DNA from: Balaenoptera acutorostrata
Taxonomy: Eukaryota; Chordata; Mammalia; Artiodactyla; Balaenopteridae
Reading direction: 5' to 3'
NCBI RefSeq assembly: GCF_949987535.1
Contig: NC_080067.1
Span: 45,506,910 to 45,570,909 of the forward strand
Length of the DNA: 64,000 nt
Position numbers and translations under genes: made by a program. Under the pieces are notes generated by a model that saw only the letters and a program-made list of their open reading frames with translations, was not told the origin of the DNA and did not search any database. This document shows, piece after piece, positions 58,796 to 64,000 of the stretch. Within the stretch, counting starts at the first letter, position 1. Each line of letters begins with the position of its first letter.

Positions 58796-60613
58796 GGGAG
58801 GATATAAAAATAGAGAAGAACGAGCCCGAGCCAATTCAAAGCTCAAGAGCCAGCTTTTGCTAAAAGCCATATATTCTGCCCATAAGATCTTGGACTTCTT
58901 GGAATTAAAAAGAGAGAAGAGGGAATTTTAGAAATTATAGCAATAATTTTCAGACCTCACAGTTTCTAATACCCTATGTCTCCACTGAGATATGCCAATT
59001 TCACAGGATTTTAGAAATACTAGAGTTTTACCTAGCCTTTATGGAATGTCTTATATTTGTAAAAACCTAGTATAAAATTGCTGAGTAGGAATTTCCAGAT
59101 CCCTTACTTCCTGACTTCATGCCTCTTTAAGCTGTTCTCGGGGAGAAAAAAAAAATCAGAAAGTTTAAAACTGACTACGTCTTGTCTTCATAAACTTTGA
59201 TCCTTTCACTTATTTAAAATTCATAACCACGCTGGCCTAATAATTAGAATTGCTAAAGTACGTAGGGAAGGCCATGAGGGATGAACCCCCTGGTCTGTCT
59301 AGCCAGGTCACCAGAAATGGTGAACCCTTGCTGGTATGGTGCTGGGAGGAAAAGAGGGGGCTGAGGCTGCCAGCAGAGGTGGCCCAGAGCATGACAGACC
59401 CAAGCTGGTCCAGTTCCAGGAGTTTGGATTTGAGGGGACTGAGATCCGGTGCAGCGTCAAAACTTTTGGGCAGCGGCCAACTGTTTGATGAGCTTTGGCC
59501 TCATCAGGGAGGACCACGCACGAGTGATTCCAGACTCAGGAAAGGGGTCAAAAGGAAAAGGGAAACACAGTTGACTGTGCCTCTTCCTTGTACCAGGCCT
59601 GCTGCTGAACGGATGCTTCCGCAGGGCGGGGGCAGGGAGATGCTGTCCCCAGAAGTGTGGGTTCGCCAGTGGTGTCCCCGAGGGATACTGAATGAGGGTT
59701 TCTTCCAGAATGTTGCCCACAAGCAAGAACAAAGTACGTCTCCAACTTCAGTGTGGTGATGTGCGATGTATGGTTCATCCATCCATTTGTCTAAGCAATC
59801 TGAGTAGCCAATGTCATGAACTCAATTATTTTTAGTTTTTCTGTTCACTGTGTAAAGAAGTGAGTCCCTTTGGCCCTCATGAGTGCTGTCCTGAGACCGG
59901 AGAAAAGCATACCATGAGACCATGATACGACCAGAGGTGTAATGACAATAATAAACCTTATTTGAACCAAAAAGAGCAGGGTTTTGGTAGGCTCCCAGGG
60001 GTCTTATCTAAGGGGTGCACAAGGGGAAGGCCCTGGGAGGTGGGAGAGACTATTTATCACAGGGCTGCCGGAGGAGTTATATCAGGAGCTCACATTTGCT
60101 GTGACTCTGCAGGCTGTTATCTAGGGCATGTGCTTGATAACATGAGGGGCTGGCATCAGTTTAAGTACCCCACAGGCCTCTTGGCCAAACACATTGGATG
60201 CTGAAGCAGCAATACCATGGAGTAGCTTAGCTAAACTCTCGACCATACCTTATTGTAAAACTTTAAGGAAAGGCAAGGGGTTAAGCTAAATTTTAGGATA
60301 ATGTTGAGGAGTCAGAAGGAGAAACAGAGGGAGAAATGTGATTAGGGCGAGACACCCAGAGGGCTTCAAAGGTACCAGAATAATCTGACTTTAAATGGAG
60401 AGGTGAGAAATGCTGGTGTTCATTTGATCATTATTCTTTAAACTGTGCATTTATGTTTTTATACCCTGATTTGTATGTATGACATATTTTAAAATAAAAG
60501 GCATTTAATTCCCTCCCAAAAACTAAAGACCCAGAGCCTGAATGAAAGCAACTGATCAAGAACTAAAAAAAGTTGCCAAAATAAGGCCACTAAGACATTA
60601 AGTGAAAATTTAA
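58796..60613. other. Unassigned sequence
   Basis: No gene supported. A 169-codon plus-strand frame (59250-59759) is the longest open frame in the window, with four opposing frames on the minus strand. It starts from TTG and resembles no protein I know. 59880-60360 looks like an old interspersed repeat of unknown family. Confidence 0.35.
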
Positions 60614-60649
60614 TCTCTTTCTCTCTCTCTCTTTCTCTCTCTCTCTCTG
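60614..60649. repeat. (CT)n microsatellite
   Basis: Imperfect CT/TTTC run on the plus strand. Confidence 0.95.
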
Positions 60650-61739
60650 CCTTCACTGGTAAAATTTTTGCTGACTGGAAAAATCTCTGTGGGAGTGAGA
60701 AGCATTAGAACTTATCTATGAATTACATTTGAGGGAAAATACTTTTTCCCCTCCCTTCCCATCCTGCTTGTCAGGGCAGGATTGATTCAGCACACGTTCT
60801 TTTCCAAAGTTGAAAGGTTAAAAATAATGCCCACCCTCTGGAAGCCATTGGACAGAAGCCGGCTTGACGTCAGAATGTGTTCAGCTGGGCTGTCCCGCTG
60901 TCCTGCCCTCGGCGGCTGCCTTTCCCTGGGTTTGTCCGAGGCTCTCCATTATGCTCTGTGCACCAGCTCAATACTTCTTATTTTGCTTCACTCTTTACAT
61001 GCCTTGAATAGCTCTTTTATTTTTTTTGCTGAGCCCTGGCTTAGCCAAATTCCTTATATTTGGTTTCTTTGATCTTTCTGATCAAATTATTTTCTGTTCC
61101 ACTCCTCTGAGCCCCTTCCAGTTCCCTCTATTTCTCAAGAAGCCAGGTGTTTAATAAAGAATCTGAATGAGGCTCAGGCAGAATCGGGTGTGTGCAGCTG
61201 CTTGCCCCCAGGTCACTTGCTGCTTTCTCCTTAAGCAACGAAGATGGTTTTCTAAAGGCATGTGACATTCCGGAGACACCACAGTGCCCTGCACATGGCA
61301 AGTGCTCAGTAATTACTGAGTGGAGGAACTAATCAGGATCTCTTTTAAATGAGCTAGCCTATATTCCAACTTACACTTAACCTGTTGCCCCATCCCACCC
61401 TCAGACCAGCTTTCTTTCTGCTCTCAGGTTTTCCTTTCCAGTCTAATAGTTATTTCATACCTTATTTCCTTGATGCTTTAGTTTACACATTTTTAAATTC
61501 AATTTTCTTTTGTTTCCTGCTCATATATTTAACCTCATTAGTTTCATTCATGTCGTAGGATTTTGCTAGTAACTTTGTTTACCAGATTAGCATTATTTCT
61601 AAATTATTGTTTTACCCATTTCTCTAAATAACTGAAAATCACGTTCATATTGTCTTATTAATTTCTCTTTATTAGAAAGTAGACTTTGCTTACATATTTA
61701 TGACTTTTCAGTGTTTTTCTAATTGGCCACAGCGCAAAG
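60650..61739. other. Unassigned sequence
   Basis: No gene seen. CCCTGCACATGGCAAGTGC near 61285 resembles a short L2 or MIR 3' end. Confidence 0.4.
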
Positions 61740-61975
61740 TTCATCATATCTTATGATTCTGACACAGGTTTGGGTTAAGAGTAAAGATCATTGTCTTAAA
61801 ATGATATGATGTCTGGGATTTGCTTCAAAATAATCTAGTAGAAGGATTATAGGTGAAACAAGATTACCGTGGGTTGATCGTTGGCCGAGCTGGGTGATGG
61901 ATACATGGGGTTCATTGTACTATTCAATTATGTAAATGTTTGAAGTGTTTCCACAATAAAAAGTTTTTAAAAAAA
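61740..61975 (+). repeat. L1M LINE 3' end
   Basis: GGGTGATGGATACATGGGG, TTCATTGTACTATTCAATTA, 'GTTTGAAGTGTTTCCACAATAAAAAGTTTT' are a typical old L1 3' terminus with an A-rich tail. Confidence 0.82.
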
Positions 61976-62399
61976 TAAAAATATAGATATATAAATAAAA
62001 GTTGATCCAATGGATTATCTTAAGATACACAGAGAGGGAATGCCCCCATCATTCTCCAACCTTCCCTGTCATTGTTACCTACTGGAAGTTCAGCCAATCC
62101 TCTGCATTCATTGTGAAGTTTAGCACTTGCTCCTCCCCTTCCTTTCTTTCCAAACTCTTGTTCTCACCTGGGAGATTTCCTTGTGCTGGTGTGTGGCTCT
62201 TCCAACACCTCACATCTGCAATGCTAATCGTCTGCACCTTCACGCCCTTTCAGCAGCCCACTATCCTATCCCTTGATTTAAATGGTTTCTTACATGATGC
62301 AAATCTCTATCTGCTTACTGTCTAGCACTTTGGCTAAGGCCTTCAGGTTATGTTTTGATACAGAATTTACTTTTTCTCAACATCAGTCAACACATAAAA
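61976..62399. other. Unassigned sequence
   Basis: A 107-codon frame (62002-62325) has no known match; it may be L2-derived. Confidence 0.4.
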
Positions 62400-62955
62400 C
62401 ACATGTATAATCCAGCCATTTCTGGCTTAAAATCTTTCAGGTCTCTCTCTGAACTTCAAATTCAAGTCCAGTAACCTTCACATCCAGTTCATGCTTTCCC
62501 ACCATTTCCAGCCTCTTTCTCTACCATCCTCCAATATTCACTCTCTTTTCCAGTTATATTAAAGTGTCTCATTTGTGAGTAACAGATCATGCTTTCTTAA
62601 CCTCTCTAAACTTTGACCATAGTGTTCTCTGAGATTCAGATGTCCTTCTGTCATTCGGCCTCCGGAGGACTTCAGCAACTTTTGTTTATACCTCAAGATT
62701 CAATTCAAGCATCACTCCTTTTGGAGGACTTCCCTGAGCTGTTCACATTGAGTTAAATGCCCCTGCCAATACTTTTTTCCATTACGCTCTTTGACTACAC
62801 CCACCCTAATACTCTGAAACCCAACTGTAATCACTGATGTTCTTCTTTTCCTTTCTAGACTGTGAGCTGTTTGACCTCTTCCAACTCTTTCTTTCCAAAG
62901 CCCAATCCAGTGCCTGGCACAGGTATTTCAATGAATGACTAACTGAATGAACAGA
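62400..62955 (+). repeat. L2 LINE 3' half
   Basis: AAAATCTTTCAGGTCTCTC, CAAATTCAAGTCCAGTAACC, TTTGGAGGACTTCCCTGAGC, 'GACTGTGAGCTGTTTGACC' and 'CCAGTGCCTGGCACAGGTATTTCAATGAATGA' are L2 motifs in order. Confidence 0.78.
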
Positions 62956-64000
62956 GGAATGGAAAAATGAATGCTATTGTCTTCTTGAGGTAGCACCTCC
63001 CTACCCAAGGGCCTTCTCTAGAGGTCTGGGTCAATGCTCTTGGTCCTGGGCAGCCCCTTCAGGCTTTGCCTCCTAACTGCCTTCTTCAACCTACCTGACC
63101 CACCTGGTTCTAGCTGTAACCCAACTGTCCCTTTCTCTACTGAGTCCTTCATACTTGGTGCTCCATCTAGACAAGTGTTGCCCAAAGTGTGATACCCAAT
63201 AATTTTTAGGTGATACTCAGACAAATGTATTTTGACAGTCTTGTATTTACATTCATATATCTGGCAGCAGAGAATGAGCACATAAAACCTGTAATTTCAT
63301 AGAGAATATTGCTCAGGATGAGACAAATGTAGTAGTGCCATGGTAATCAACTTTACCTGGACCTCATAAATCAGGGGTGGGATGCTCAGGTATAATCATA
63401 AGTGTTCCAAGCCCTCAATAACTGAACCATTAGAAGCACAGACAGCCAGGACTCACACCAATAGGGAAGAACTCCCATTCACTGAATTCTCCAGGCACCT
63501 CTGTTTTATTCAGTGATATGTTGAAATATCACTTCCTGAAGTTGAGTATGTATATATACATTTAAATAATACAGATAAAACAGTAAATATCTTTTGAGCT
63601 ATCTAAATATATCCTCATGGGAGTTCAGCTTTTTAGTGGGTTAATATAGAAACTGACAGATTTGTCTCATTGATGTAGATCCTCATCTTTGTCTGAAACT
63701 ATCAATTAGGATTTCTAGCTATTTTGATCCAAAAGTTCCATTGTCATCAACAAGAAACTTATATTCAGCCATACATTTTATACATTTTGATTTATTATAT
63801 TTTTCATTTTTCATTTCTAAAAGTTTAATAACTTTGTTTTTTATAGAATTTACTATATTTCATCAAATCTAATATACCACTGATAAGTAAAACACATCAT
63901 TATTTCATGTGCTACTAAAATATGATGATGCCAATTACAATTGCAAGATGCCATTGATTCTAAGATACATCCAAATTTCAGAGGTGTTAAATTATTTTTA
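62956..64000. other. Unassigned sequence
   Basis: Nothing recognised with confidence; AT-rich toward the end. Confidence 0.4.

Overview
The window looks like nuclear DNA from a cetacean (whale, dolphin or porpoise). It holds at least eight copies of a tRNA-derived SINE beginning CTTCCCTGGTGG, with pol III A and B boxes and a (TAAA)n/poly(A) tail. This is the CHR family, which is abundant in cetaceans. Several recent 5'-truncated L1 3' ends of the cetartiodactyl type are also present. Composition is AT-rich. No bacterial-style operon, long ORF, rRNA, functional tRNA or CRISPR array is seen, and no intact protein-coding gene can be supported. Species and chromosomal locus cannot be set from sequence alone.

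Layout: 1-9 kb is mostly unassigned sequence with old MIR, L2 and MER5A copies. 10-17 kb is rich in L1 (a 97-bp L1 insertion at 10.0 kb, an L1 tail at 11.5-12.0 kb, two adjacent L1 3' ends at 12.0-13.0 kb, a HAL1/L1-like block at 14.7-15.6 kb, another L1 tail at 16.4 kb). 17-23 kb has two CHR SINEs, a solitary retroviral LTR that appears to sit inside an L2, and a long antisense L2. 27.1-27.5 kb is a processed LSM7 pseudogene. 29-47 kb carries five full CHR SINEs, one older CHR copy and fragments of L1, L2 and MIR. 48.4-49.0 kb has the best candidate for an unrecognised exon. 50.9-51.9 kb is a processed cytochrome c pseudogene split by a CHR SINE whose target-site duplication spans the start codon. 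53-64 kb is old repeats plus one antisense CHR SINE.

Nothing here looks like a multi-gene system; most of the window is a nested record of retrotransposition. The items most worth a second look are the SINE-interrupted cytochrome c retrocopy, the 23-bp tandem expansion inside that SINE, the open, splice-bounded segment at 48.5 kb, the two-copy L1 structure at 12-13 kb and a few perfect palindromes. Repeat family names come from recognising consensus-like motifs by eye; boundaries of the older elements are approximate.
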